64,000 bases of DNA from assembly GCA_031289615.1 (NCBI GenBank), contig JAITPD010000010.1, positions 53,569 to 117,568 of the forward strand. The letters run 5' to 3'. A program made the position numbers and the translations under genes. Origin of the DNA: Lactobacillaceae bacterium. GTDB lineage: Bacteria > Bacillota > Bacilli > Lactobacillales > Lactobacillaceae. Below, piece after piece: positions 49,476 through 59,294 of this stretch (positions are counted from its first letter, which is position 1; each line of letters opens with the position of its first letter). The notes beneath the pieces were generated by a model that made no database searches, was not told where the DNA came from, and saw nothing but the letters and a program-made list of their open reading frames with translations.

Positions 49476-49638
49476 AAAACCAGTACCTCATGCTCTTATT
49501 TAAACGCCTTGCGCACTTTTGAATCTCTCGACTCTAAGCTAAAAAAATTTGCCACGCTTTGCGTAACAAACTTTTTCAGCTTAGCTCTCTGATTCAATTT
49601 TTCACTGCGTTCAAAACCAGTGCTTCATGCTCTTATTT
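49476..49638. repeat. About 105-bp hairpin bracketed by 26-bp near-identical direct repeats
   Basis: Direct repeats AAAACCAGTACCTCATGCTCTTATTT (49476-49501) and AAAACCAGTGCTTCATGCTCTTATTT (49613-49638) flank a palindrome with TAAGCTaaAAAAATTTG...CAAACTTTTTcAGCTTA. Confidence 0.8.
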
Positions 49639-50595
49639 TAATTGATTTGAAATTTCTGTATGAACCCGCTTGATTTCAGTCTTTGAAATAATTTGATATG
49701 ACTGCCCATCAATCATTTGTCCGGTTCCTTCAACGTGATCGCTCACAATTGTATGCGCTGCCGAACGGTATCCAATCGCAAATTTTTGCATATCGCCAAA
49801 GGTAATGTCAGTTTGCACATTCTTAGCCAAGGCTGTCATCAACTTAGTGTTCGTCACATTGGCTGGCGTTGCTAATTTCTTCAACAAAGCTGCAATGACC
49901 AACCGTTGCCGATCCTGCCGACCATAGTCACCACGAGGATCATCATAACGCATCCGTGAAAATGCCAAAGCTTCCTTACCATCCATGTTGTACGCTTGCC
50001 CAGCTGTAAATGAATAGCCCTCATAATCAAACGTCAATGGTGAACTCACAGTTACGCTACCAACTTCATCAATCAACTTTTCCAAACCACCCATGTTAAT
50101 CAAAGCATAGTAATCAATTGGAATATCTAACAAGTTCTGCACAGTTTTAATCGAAGTTCCGGCAGATCCATAAGCATACGCCGCATTAATCTTGGCAGGA
50201 CTGTATTGTGGATAACCAGGAATATTTTGGATATACGTATCACGTGGAATACTTACCAACGTTGTCTTGTTATTCTTGGGATTGATCGTCGCAACAATCA
50301 TCGAATCAGTTCGTCCCTTATAAGTGCGATCAAGCTCACCAGTGTCGGTTCCAAGCAAAAGAATTGAAATCGGCTTCTTAGCACTTAGCAACGCATTAGT
50401 ATCACGCATTTTTTTAATGTTAGCTGACTTATAAGAATTTTTCAAAATTGAGTCAGTCTTAATGTATGCATATGCACCCAAACCGGCTACCAAAATAATT
50501 AGAGCGCCAAAAATTGACAGCACAACCTTCAGCCACGTTTTCATCTTTTTCTTAGGCTTTCCTACTTTACGGTCACTACGACTTTGCAATACCAT
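49633..50595 (-). CDS. LytR-CpsA-Psr family protein
   Basis: ILLLGTDTGELDRTYKGRTDSMIVATINP, LVSIPRDTYIQI-like, MRYDDPRGDYGRQDRQR. Confidence 0.94.
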   Translation of the reverse strand: MVLQSRSDRKVGKPKKKMKTWLKVVLSIFGALIILVAGLGAYAYIKTDSILKNSYKSANIKKMRDTNALLSAKKPISILLLGTDTGELDRTYKGRTDSMIVATINPKNNKTTLVSIPRDTYIQNIPGYPQYSPAKINAAYAYGSAGTSIKTVQNLLDIPIDYYALINMGGLEKLIDEVGSVTVSSPLTFDYEGYSFTAGQAYNMDGKEALAFSRMRYDDPRGDYGRQDRQRLVIAALLKKLATPANVTNTKLMTALAKNVQTDITFGDMQKFAIGYRSAAHTIVSDHVEGTGQMIDGQSYQIISKTEIKRVHTEISNQLK

Positions 50596-50812
50596 GTTGA
50601 TCTGATCTCCTTGATTCTTTAATTTACCCTATCATACCTGATTTTGATATGATAAGCGAAAATTACCGAGAGGTTTTAACAAATTTAAATAGTTTAATGA
50701 GTGATCTTTTTTTCATTTACGAAAAAAACATCACATTTACGTAATGCTCTTTTAACTAAATTTTAAATTACCAAAATACACATAATGTTGCTATAAAGTA
50801 CTAAAATTCATA

Positions 50813-51772
50813 TCACTTATACTTGTCCGCAACCACTAACTTCAAAGGTGATTTAATATTAGGCACGACCTTCTGACCCTTAAAATGCTTAAACGCCGCT
50901 TGGACTGCCAAACGTCCCATTTCTTTTGGATCTTGCGCCACAGTTGCTGCCATTTCACCCTTTTTAACGGCTGCAATTCCATCGTCATTTCCATCAAAGC
51001 CAACAATCAGCACGTCTTGATTACCTTTCAAAGCTTGAACTGCACCAAGCGCCATCTCATCATTTTGTGAGAAGATTCCCTTAATATCAGGATGACCTTG
51101 AATAATATTTTCAGTCGTATTTAATCCTTGTGTGCGGTCAAAGTTGGCCGTTTGCTTGCTAACAATGTTCAAATGTCCCTTAACTGCATTGTCAAAGCCA
51201 GCTCCTCGCTCGCGAGTTGCCGAAGCGCCTGGTGTTCCTTGTAATTCTGCAATATTAGCACCTTCGCCTAATTTTTCAATCATAAACTTAGCCGCCATCT
51301 TACCTCCTTCGCGCGAATTTGAAGCGACTAATGTTAGAACTTTACCACCATCAGAAGAACGATCAACCGTGATGACTGGAATACTAGCTTCATTGGCAGC
51401 CTTGACCTCAGGCGTAATGGCTGAAGAGTCAACAGGATTGATTATGAGAACATCAACTTTCTTTTGAATCATATCTTCAACGTCGTTACTCTGTTTATTA
51501 GTACTATTTTGCCCGTCGAAAATTTGAATCTTTGCCCCTGCCTGATTCGCTACCTCACTCACTCCCTCCTTAACTGAAATAAAGAACGGATTATTTAAAG
51601 TAGAAAGTGAGACACCGATTTTTAATTGTGACGGTTTCTTATGAACTATCGTGTTTGAACCTTGATAAGGATTTGTGAGTGAAAATACAGCCTTACCAGA
51701 AACAATGAAGAAAATTCCGTAAACCAATACCAAGGCACCAACAACTATTCCAATTACTTTTTTAGTATTCAT
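50813..51772 (-). CDS. rbsB: Ribose ABC substrate-binding protein
   Basis: KIGVSLSTLNNPFFISVKEGVSEVANQ..., FSQNDEMALGAVQAL. Confidence 0.92.
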   Translation of the reverse strand: MNTKKVIGIVVGALVLVYGIFFIVSGKAVFSLTNPYQGSNTIVHKKPSQLKIGVSLSTLNNPFFISVKEGVSEVANQAGAKIQIFDGQNSTNKQSNDVEDMIQKKVDVLIINPVDSSAITPEVKAANEASIPVITVDRSSDGGKVLTLVASNSREGGKMAAKFMIEKLGEGANIAELQGTPGASATRERGAGFDNAVKGHLNIVSKQTANFDRTQGLNTTENIIQGHPDIKGIFSQNDEMALGAVQALKGNQDVLIVGFDGNDDGIAAVKKGEMAATVAQDPKEMGRLAVQAAFKHFKGQKVVPNIKSPLKLVVADKYK

Positions 51773-51784
51773 TTCTAAGCCCCT

Positions 51785-52754
51785 TTATTTTGATTGACGA
51801 CGATCCAAAAGCACCGCAATTACAATCACAATTCCTTTGACAATTTGTTGGTAAAAACTTGAAATTCCTAACAAGTTCATTCCGTTGTTTAAACTCCCAA
51901 TGATTAATGCACCAATTAAAGTTCCAAACAAACGTCCACGCCCACCAGCTAATGACGTTCCACCAAGCACAACTGCGGCAATGGCGTCCATTTCAAACCC
52001 GGTTCCTGCGTCTGGTTGGGCCGAACTAAGTCTAGAAATTAAAATCATTCCGGCCGCAGCGCTCATAATTCCTGAAATAACGTAAATCCAAGTTTTCGTC
52101 AAATTAACCTTAATACCTGAAACAAAGGCAGCACGCTCATTCCCTCCTAATGCATAGGTTTTTCGCCCAAACGCCATTTTATGCAACAAGAAGTAAAGCA
52201 CCGCAAATGCAATTACCATGATGATAATTGGCGTTGGAATCCCAAAGAAATATCCGCGACCAATAAATTGAAAAATAAAATTATCATTCATAACTTTTCC
52301 AGTAATAGGGTTACCGTTTGTAAAGACGTAGGTCGCTCCACGGAAAATCGTCATAGTTGCTAATGATGCAATAAAGGGTGCTGCGCCACCTTTAGTAATA
52401 ATCAAACCATTCACTGCGCCAAGAATACCACCAATTAAAATTCCTAAAAACATTGCAATCAATGTTGGTACACCCGACGTAATCATCGAAGCTGCAAAGG
52501 CAGAAGTTAGTGCCAAAATTGCTCCGACTGAAAGGTCAATTCCACCAGTTAAAATTAACAAACGTCATTCCAAAGGCAATTAACCCATTAATTGAAACTT
52601 GCCTAAAGAGATTCAATATATTATTTGGTTCTAAAAAGCTTGGGTTCATAACTGCAACGATGATCACCAATACTATCAATGCAAGAACCGGTCCAAGTCC
52701 GGCAATTTTACCAGTAACATTTGCCTTGAATCCTCGTGCTACACCATTATCCAT
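51785..52754 (-). pseudogene. rbsC: Ribose ABC permease, apparent +1 frameshift near 52551-52562
   Basis: ORF 52536..52754 ends GLIAFGMTFVNFNWWN*; ORF 51785..52561 begins in another frame MLILTGGIDLSVGAILAL. Removing one base restores GMTFVILTGGIDLSVG. Confidence 0.85.
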
Positions 52755-54240
52755 TTATCTGTCCTCCAGTTGCTATCGTCATAATCTCTTTTTGCGTGAC
52801 GGTATCGTTATTATCAACAATCTGCATTAACTCACCCTCATACATCACCGCAATGCGATTACTCATTGCCAGTACCTCTGGCAAGTCACTTGAAACCATA
52901 ATGATTGCGACTCCCCGATCGGTTAACTCATTCATCAAATCATAAATTTCCCGTTTAGCTCCAACATCAACTCCTCGGGTTGGTTCGTCCAATATCAGAA
53001 CCTTACTTCCAGCACCAATCCATTTTGCCAAAACCACCTTCTGCTGGTTTCCTCCAGAAAGACTTGATGCTGCAATATCCTGATTCTGTGCTTTAACTGT
53101 AAGACGCTTCATTAGTAAATCCACAAAATCATGTTTGGCTTTATCATCGATTTGATGATAATGAACTAATTCATTTAAACTTGGTAAGATAATGTTCTCT
53201 GAAACGGAAAATGGTAAGATCAATCCTTCATCTTTTCGATTCTCAGTTACAAAGCCGATACCTTCTTTAATTGCATCAGATGGTGCATGAATCTCAATTT
53301 TCTTACCGTCCATGTAAACATTTCCACTATCCTTTTTATCTACTCCGAATAGTGCTCGCATAATCTCAGTTCTTCCAGAACCCATTAAACCAGAAAAGCC
53401 AAGAATTTCACCTTGTCGAACATCAAAATTAATATCTTTAAATTGTCCCGAATGATTGAAATGTTCAACCTTTAGTATTTCAGGCCCAACGCTAACTGAA
53501 CGTCTTGGATAGAAATCACCAATATCACGTCCAACCATTTTCGTCACAATCTCTTCCACACTTGTCTGTGCGATTACAGATTCATCAACAGTCACTCCAT
53601 CACGCATAATCGTGATGCGGTCTGCTATTTCCATATTTTCTTCAATCCGATGACTGATATAAATAAATCCAACACCTTGCTCTTTTAAATGTTTAACCGT
53701 TTTAAAAAGTTCTTCAATTTCAGAATTAGTTAGTGCGGCAGTTGGTTCGTCCATAATGATTACTTTAGCGTTTGTCATCATTGCCTTTGAAATTTCAATC
53801 ATTTGTTGCGCACCAATACTAAACTCACCAATTGATTGATCAAGATTGTAGTCAATTTTTAACGTTGCAAAGATTTTTTTGGCCGCCTTTCGCATTGCTG
53901 GCTCATCTAGTACGCCCAACTTATTTTTAATCTCTTTATTGAGAAACATATTCTCTAAAACAGTCATTTCAGCAAAGTTACTCATTTCTTGATGAATAAA
54001 ACTAATTCCATGGCTTTCCGCATCCATAGGACCTTGAAAAGTGGTTTCTACACCATCTACTTTCAGCACGCCACTATCTGCCTTCAACAAACCGGTCATA
54101 ATATTCATTAAAGTTGACTTACCTGCACCATTCTCACCCATCAATGCATGAATTTCTGCATCGGCAAGATGGAAATCAACTCCTTTTAAGACCTGATTAG
54201 TTCCAAAACTTTTTGAAATCCCAACCATATCAATTTTCAT
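52747..54240 (-). CDS. rbsA: Ribose ABC ATPase (tandem ATP-binding domains)
   Basis: GENGAGKSTLMNIMTG, SIGAQQMIEISKAM, GLMGSGRTEIMRALFG, LSGGNQQKVVLAKWIG. Confidence 0.95.
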   Translation of the reverse strand: MKIDMVGISKSFGTNQVLKGVDFHLADAEIHALMGENGAGKSTLMNIMTGLLKADSGVLKVDGVETTFQGPMDAESHGISFIHQEMSNFAEMTVLENMFLNKEIKNKLGVLDEPAMRKAAKKIFATLKIDYNLDQSIGEFSIGAQQMIEISKAMMTNAKVIIMDEPTAALTNSEIEELFKTVKHLKEQGVGFIYISHRIEENMEIADRITIMRDGVTVDESVIAQTSVEEIVTKMVGRDIGDFYPRRSVSVGPEILKVEHFNHSGQFKDINFDVRQGEILGFSGLMGSGRTEIMRALFGVDKKDSGNVYMDGKKIEIHAPSDAIKEGIGFVTENRKDEGLILPFSVSENIILPSLNELVHYHQIDDKAKHDFVDLLMKRLTVKAQNQDIAASSLSGGNQQKVVLAKWIGAGSKVLILDEPTRGVDVGAKREIYDLMNELTDRGVAIIMVSSDLPEVLAMSNRIAVMYEGELMQIVDNNDTVTQKEIMTIATGGQING

Positions 54241-54257
54241 GTTGTTCTCCCCTTGTG

Positions 54258-54656
54258 CTAAAATACAACGCCACTCTCCAAAATTATGTTTGCATATGGT
54301 GTCATTTCACCAGTTCTAATAAATGCTTTATTTTTTTGCAAATTCTCTTTCATTTCTGTATGTGGAATATACTCAATTTCAACTGTGCCATCAAAAATTT
54401 TTTGAATCTGTTCTAGCATGCTTGGATTTTGTGTCTTAATTTCTTCAGCCAAATAAATTTTTTGAACGGCCAGTTCTGTTAAAACATTTTCCAAAACCGA
54501 AATAAATCCAGGCAAACCACGATCAATCGCTAAATCTATTTTTGGCGTTTCAGTTGGCACTGGCATCCCAGCATCCCCAATTGAAATCCAATCCATATGG
54601 CCCATGTCAGCAACAACTCTAGCAATTTGTGAATTATAAATACCACTCTTTTTCAT
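54258..54656 (-). CDS. rbsD: D-ribose pyranase
   Basis: [34 protein letters not shown]. Confidence 0.95.
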   Translation of the reverse strand: MKKSGIYNSQIARVVADMGHMDWISIGDAGMPVPTETPKIDLAIDRGLPGFISVLENVLTELAVQKIYLAEEIKTQNPSMLEQIQKIFDGTVEIEYIPHTEMKENLQKNKAFIRTGEMTPYANIILESGVVF

Positions 54657-54686
54657 TTTTCCACCACTTTCTTGATAATAAAATTG

Positions 54687-54700
54687 GTAAAACGTTTTAC
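54687..54700. promoter_or_regulatory. RbsR-type operator GTAAAACGTTTTAC
   Basis: Perfect 14-bp palindrome just upstream of rbsD. Confidence 0.65.
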
Positions 54701-54731
54701 TAAAAGTTAAAAATAAATACGCTCATTTTTT

Positions 54732-54745
54732 TGTAAGCGTTTACA
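54732..54745. promoter_or_regulatory. cre site TGTAAGCGTTTACA
   Basis: CcpA cre core upstream of the rbs operon. Confidence 0.75.
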
Positions 54746-54793
54746 CTATTTATATTACTATTCTTTTTTAAAATTACAAGCTTTATCTTAAAA

Positions 54794-54834
54794 AAGCCTA
54801 ATTACTGACACATAAATCGGCCGTAATTAAGCAT
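54794..54834 (-). terminator. Terminator after Dyp-type peroxidase
   Basis: ATGCTTAATTACGGCCGATT...AGTAATTAGGCTTTTTT on minus strand. Confidence 0.65.
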
Positions 54835-54849
54835 TTCTAAATAATAAAT

Positions 54850-55812
54850 TTAATTTAGCTCGCCATCTGCAATTTTAGCAAGCAGCTCACGTGATGGGAT
54901 AAAGAAAAGCTGACCTGTTAAGAGCGTTGAGAATGTCAAAAGATAATCTGACTTAGCTACCATTCCTTGTAACATCGCTTTAGTTACAGCCCAACGCCGT
55001 GAATAACCAATGAAATACGTTCCAGTTTTACCAGTGGCTGCATCTGAAAACGGCACATTCATTCGAACAATTTTTTGCTCAACCCCATCAATCTCAATCT
55101 TTGAAGCAACGTTGTGCGCGTTTTTAAACTTGTCGTCGTCTTCCAATTCCAAGTCGCTATACTTATGACGTCCAACCGCTTTTTCTTGTTCTTCGTGCTT
55201 TAAATTACCCCAGAAATCCATGTCGTGAATCCATTTTTGGGCAAAGGCGTATGAACCATTTGCAAATTCAGGATCCTCGTCGCCAATAATTGCATAATCA
55301 GCAGCATCTTCTGGCGCAGGAGCTTCGGTTCCATCAATGAACCCAATAATCGCACGTCCTTCAAAATAACGGAAGCCCTTAGTTTCATCCAAAACTTCAG
55401 TGACTGGCTTCAAAAATTGCATGAATTGTGTGACAACTTCGTACACAACCGCTTCGTTAGCAGCTCGAACGTGGAAGAAAATGTCACCTTCCGTTGCTGG
55501 CATTGAATACTTAGGCCCCTTTAATTCAGTGTAAGTAACCAATTCCTTTGGCTTATCTGCAGTTGGAAAGAGGAAGTCCCATGCTGAACTGCTCAAACCA
55601 ATTGCCACCTTCAAATCATCCTGGTCTGCTCTAATTCGCATTGAACGAATAATGGCTTGTGAACGATCTGCAAATTCCTGAATCGCCTCTTGTGCTGCCT
55701 CTTGATCATCGCGCTTTAACTTTAAAACAACGAATTCAACACTCCGACCAACATCTTTCCAAACATCTTGTGCTTCGTTTGGGTTCATAATCTCTGACAT
55801 AATCTGCTCCAA
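54850..55812 (-). CDS. Dyp-type heme peroxidase
   Basis: IIGFIDGTEAP (GxxDG), VGRHKYSD, YFIGYSRRW. Confidence 0.92.
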   Translation of the reverse strand: MEQIMSEIMNPNEAQDVWKDVGRSVEFVVLKLKRDDQEAAQEAIQEFADRSQAIIRSMRIRADQDDLKVAIGLSSSAWDFLFPTADKPKELVTYTELKGPKYSMPATEGDIFFHVRAANEAVVYEVVTQFMQFLKPVTEVLDETKGFRYFEGRAIIGFIDGTEAPAPEDAADYAIIGDEDPEFANGSYAFAQKWIHDMDFWGNLKHEEQEKAVGRHKYSDLELEDDDKFKNAHNVASKIEIDGVEQKIVRMNVPFSDAATGKTGTYFIGYSRRWAVTKAMLQGMVAKSDYLLTFSTLLTGQLFFIPSRELLAKIADGELN

Positions 55813-55867
55813 TCTTATTTCTTAAATTATTGCTTTCATTAATTCTAAACTGATTATTTTATTATTC

Positions 55868-56452
55868 TTAATCTAATGGAATGGGTTCAAACTCGCCATC
55901 TGGCTTAACTTCAAAGAGTGGTAATCCTTCCAACACAGTAATGTCTTTACGATTAACCGCTTCACCTTCAGCCAAAATTGCCAACTTGCCAACCACGCGC
56001 GCCCCAGCTTTTTTCATCAAATTTTCGGCAGCTTCCATCGAATTACCAGATGAAATCACATCATCCACCAATGCTACTTTTTTACCCTTCAAACGATCAG
56101 CATCAATTCCATCCAAATACAAAGTGTTTTCTTGTCCGTTTTCAAATGATTGATACTTTTCACTCAACTCATTTTTCATGTAAACCTTCACAGACTTACG
56201 CAAAATAATGTACTCTGGATGCAATGTGGCGACTGAAATCTCGTGTGCCAACGGAATTCCCATACTCTCTGGCGTCACAATGTAATCAAAACTGCTTGGC
56301 ATCTTCTCCGTCAAAAGTCGCGCCGCTTCGTGTGTCATGCGCGCATCTCCCAGCAAAACAAAAGCTGCCATTGCATAGTGCTCGTCAATTGGCACAATAT
56401 CCAATGTTCGAGTGTAATCACCAATTGTCAATAAATATTTTTTAACCATCAT
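55868..56452 (-). CDS. Phosphoribosyltransferase (APRT/XPRT-like)
   Basis: VTPESMGIPLAHEIS, VALVDDVISSGNSMEAAENLMKKAGARVVG. Confidence 0.85.
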   Translation of the reverse strand: MMVKKYLLTIGDYTRTLDIVPIDEHYAMAAFVLLGDARMTHEAARLLTEKMPSSFDYIVTPESMGIPLAHEISVATLHPEYIILRKSVKVYMKNELSEKYQSFENGQENTLYLDGIDADRLKGKKVALVDDVISSGNSMEAAENLMKKAGARVVGKLAILAEGEAVNRKDITVLEGLPLFEVKPDGEFEPIPLD

Positions 56453-56569
56453 AAAACCTCCCTAAGATTCTATTATTTTATGTGTAGTATCGCAAAACTT
56501 TATACTCTATTTCTATTGTGCCACAATCAAGGATTAAATTGCCAAAATATCTATGAAATCAAACAATTT

Positions 56570-56985
56570 GTAGTGCTAGTTGTGAAACATATTGGCCATT
56601 TTTCACTTGCGTGGTGGATTTTCAATGATGATAGTAAGTGGCGACACGGTCCCATTCGACTACACATTTTTTCAAAATGAGTCGAATTGGTGCCGCTACC
56701 TCGCTTGATCACCTACTATCATCATCTCAATCCACCACGCCTTTAAATTAAATGACCATGATGTTCATTAAATATTGAACTTTGATTGATCAGCGAAGCG
56801 ATTCTGTCGTCGGATGATCAGCCCTTGCCGAATCTAGCCGAACCTTTTCACGCGTGCTTTAGCGCCGTGAAATTGGCGAATTATTTCGCCATTCGGCATG
56901 AATCGTGCAGGGCCATCCGAACGTAAAGAATCTTTAGCGGAGCTGATCAACCAAGATCCAATACTGTACAACTAGCACAACGCAT
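56570..56985 (+). repeat. Modular palindromic element copy D (H1-long + H2-alpha, most complete)
   Basis: GTAGTGCTAGTTGTGAAACA ... ACAACTAGCACAACGCAT ends; H1 TGATGATAGTAAGTGGCGACACGG...CACCTACTATCATCA; H2 TTGATCAGCGAAGCGATTCTGTCGTCGGATG...CATCCGAACGTAAAGAATCTTTAGCGGAGCTGATCAA. Confidence 0.94.
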
Positions 56986-56988
56986 CAA

Positions 56989-57441
56989 CTACTTTTTTAG
57001 TCCCAACTTAACTTGGCATTCTGGGCAAATTCCGCGCACTTCAACTTGATATGAACCAATCAAATAGCCAGTAGCCTGTGCAGCTAAACTTGGTAATTCG
57101 TGCAAAGAAAAATTATTCGCGTCCACGATTTTTCCACAATTGGTACAAATAACATGATAATGAGGTGTACCAAACCAGTCATAGTGCATCTTCCCGTCCG
57201 TTTTATTATCAATCGCCAACACTAGCTTTGTATTCACTAATGTTTCCAGCGTGTTATAAACGGTGGCCAAGCTAATTTGATCCGGCGTATCTTTCAAATC
57301 TTCATAAATGGCCTCTGCAGTCGGATGTGTGGGAAACATTCTATTTTCAACTAAATACTTAATAATGACGGACCGCTGCTTCGTCAAACGAAAACCGGCC
57401 GCTTGCAGTGCGTTTAAGGCATGTTCCACTTTATTTTCCAT
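56989..57441 (-). CDS. Fur/PerR-family metalloregulator
   Basis: GFRLTKQRSVIIKYLVENRMFPTHPTAEAIYEDL, HYHVICTNCGKI, GICPECQ. Confidence 0.93.
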   Translation of the reverse strand: MENKVEHALNALQAAGFRLTKQRSVIIKYLVENRMFPTHPTAEAIYEDLKDTPDQISLATVYNTLETLVNTKLVLAIDNKTDGKMHYDWFGTPHYHVICTNCGKIVDANNFSLHELPSLAAQATGYLIGSYQVEVRGICPECQVKLGLKK

Positions 57442-58155
57442 TTAGAATAACCTACCAATCCCGTAGTGAATCATAATTGTTAACATAGCAATTATAACAT
57501 TTCGGACGACCGCCTTTTTTGGGAAACCATGCCCCATTTTTGCACTTGCGAACCCAATCAAGGCCGAGGCAATTGCTGTTGCTAAAATGGTCAATAGAAC
57601 TCCAGCTGAACCAGGAATCAAAATCATCGCTAACAATGGCAACGCACCCGCTAATGAAGCGCAGATCATTGAGGAAAATGCAGCAGCCCATGGACTAACA
57701 TAGTGCCCAAGTTGCACATCATATTTTGTGGCCAAAATTGCTTCTAACGGTTCTTTTTCCATCAAGGCCTCCGCAATCTTTTGCGAAGTTTCTGCCGTGA
57801 CACCACGCGATAGATAAAAGTCGCGTAAATCTGCTTCTACACTACTCCGATTAACTACCAAACGTTGTGTCTCTAGATCTACAACCACTTTTTCTGCATC
57901 CGCCTGCGAACTAACGGAAGCGTATTCACCTGACGCCATCGAAAGCGCACAGGCAAACAAATCTGCGACCCCGGCAATTAAAATGGTAAACGGATTACTA
58001 GTCACTGCCCCAACTGAAAACAAAACTCCGACAACCGTTAAAACACCATCATTAGACCCCAAAACGCCAGCCCGAATCACATTCAGACTTTCTTCCATAG
58101 TTTTAGTCTTTTTTATCTTAACTTGTGCTTCTGCTTGCATTTTAAATTCCCCCAA
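57442..58155 (-). CDS. VIT1/CCC1-family iron/manganese transporter (1)
   Basis: NVIRAGVLGSNDGVLTVVGVLFSVGA; MASGEYASVSSQADAEK. Confidence 0.92.
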   Translation of the reverse strand: MGEFKMQAEAQVKIKKTKTMEESLNVIRAGVLGSNDGVLTVVGVLFSVGAVTSNPFTILIAGVADLFACALSMASGEYASVSSQADAEKVVVDLETQRLVVNRSSVEADLRDFYLSRGVTAETSQKIAEALMEKEPLEAILATKYDVQLGHYVSPWAAAFSSMICASLAGALPLLAMILIPGSAGVLLTILATAIASALIGFASAKMGHGFPKKAVVRNVIIAMLTIMIHYGIGRLF

Positions 58156-58834
58156 TCAGCGTTCCGATACCATATGTGATAATCATGGTAAAAATTCCAG
58201 CAATCACATTGCGCAATGTCGCCTTATACAAATTAGCTCCGGACAATTTCGCAGCTAGATACCCTGTAATAGCCAATGCAATCGCGACTGAAACTGCTGT
58301 CGCCCACACGTTCATATGATTTTGCGCAGTGACAAGCGAGATTGCTAGCATTGGCAAAATAGAACCAAGTGGAAATGAAATCATAGAGGCAATTCCAGCT
58401 GAAATGGCGCTCATTTCCTGGTGCAAAGTAAACCCATATCGTTCACGTATCGTCGTCCCAAGTGGATCAGCTTCCATCATTTCTTGCGTCGCCTGAATTG
58501 CAAGAGTTGCCGGAACCCCTTCTGCAATATATTTATCCTTCACGAAATCAAATTCATCTGCATAATTTTGCTGCAACCGCTTTTCTTGCGTTGCTTCGGC
58601 CTTCTTTTGCGCGTCGTTTTGCGAATGAACGGAAACATATTCGCCCATCGCCATTGAAACAGTCCCCGCTAAAGCTCCTGCAAAACCAGCAATCAAGATT
58701 GAAAATGGATTCGTTGTTGCGCCTGCCACCCCAATAACAATCCCCGAGACAGATAGGATGCCGTCATTAGCTCCCATCACGGATGCTCGAATAATGTTAT
58801 TGCGCTGCGCCAAGCTTTGGTTGTTCTTAGCCAT
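58142..58834 (-). CDS. VIT1/CCC1-family iron/manganese transporter (2)
   Basis: NIIRASVMGANDGILSVSGIVIGVAGA; MAMGEYVSVHSQNDAQKK. Confidence 0.92.
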   Translation of the reverse strand: MAKNNQSLAQRNNIIRASVMGANDGILSVSGIVIGVAGATTNPFSILIAGFAGALAGTVSMAMGEYVSVHSQNDAQKKAEATQEKRLQQNYADEFDFVKDKYIAEGVPATLAIQATQEMMEADPLGTTIRERYGFTLHQEMSAISAGIASMISFPLGSILPMLAISLVTAQNHMNVWATAVSVAIALAITGYLAAKLSGANLYKATLRNVIAGIFTMIITYGIGTLIGGI

Positions 58835-58876
58835 TGTGTTGGCTCCTTTTCATAGAATTAGTTTTCCGTCATTAAC

Positions 58877-58891
58877 TTAGAATGATTCTAA
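58877..58891. promoter_or_regulatory. Fur/PerR-box-like operator TTAGAATGATTCTAA
   Basis: 7-1-7 palindrome upstream of the VIT-VIT-fur operon. Confidence 0.7.
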
Positions 58892-58972
58892 ACTATAAAT
58901 CTATAATATCACACCATGAAAAATAATTCATCTAATTTCTATTAAAAATTGCATACATTCTGAAATTATCAT

Positions 58973-59197
58973 GTGGTGATGTGAATCAGCTTCGCTAAAG
59001 ATTCTTTACGTTCGGATGGACCTACACGAATCTGTCTGAAAGGCGAAATAATTCGCCAATTCCACTAACCGTTGGATCCTGGTGTTAGTGTTATGGTTCG
59101 TCCAGATTCGGCAGGCACTATCATCCGACGACAGAATCGCTATGCTGATTCACACAACTAAAATAACTAAGGTGTTTCATAACTAGCACAACGCTTA
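58973..59197 (-). repeat. Modular palindromic element copy E (H1-short + H2-beta, minus orientation)
   Basis: Reverse complement GCGTTGTGCTAGTTATGAAACACCTTAG...GTGAATCAGCATAGCGATTCTGTCGTCGGATG...GCTGATTCAC. Confidence 0.92.
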
Positions 59198-59224
59198 TCA
59201 TTTAAAAAATCAATCAATTTTAAA

Positions 59225-59269
59225 GGGCTCCAATTTAGTTAGAATTTGTGTCTAACTGTATTGAAGTCC
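59225..59269 (-). terminator. Terminator after fetB-like gene
   Basis: GGACTTCAATaCAGTTAGAcacaaatTCTAACTaaATTGGAGCCC on minus strand. Confidence 0.7.
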
Positions 59270-59294
59270 TTCAGTTGATTCAAAAATCTTTATT

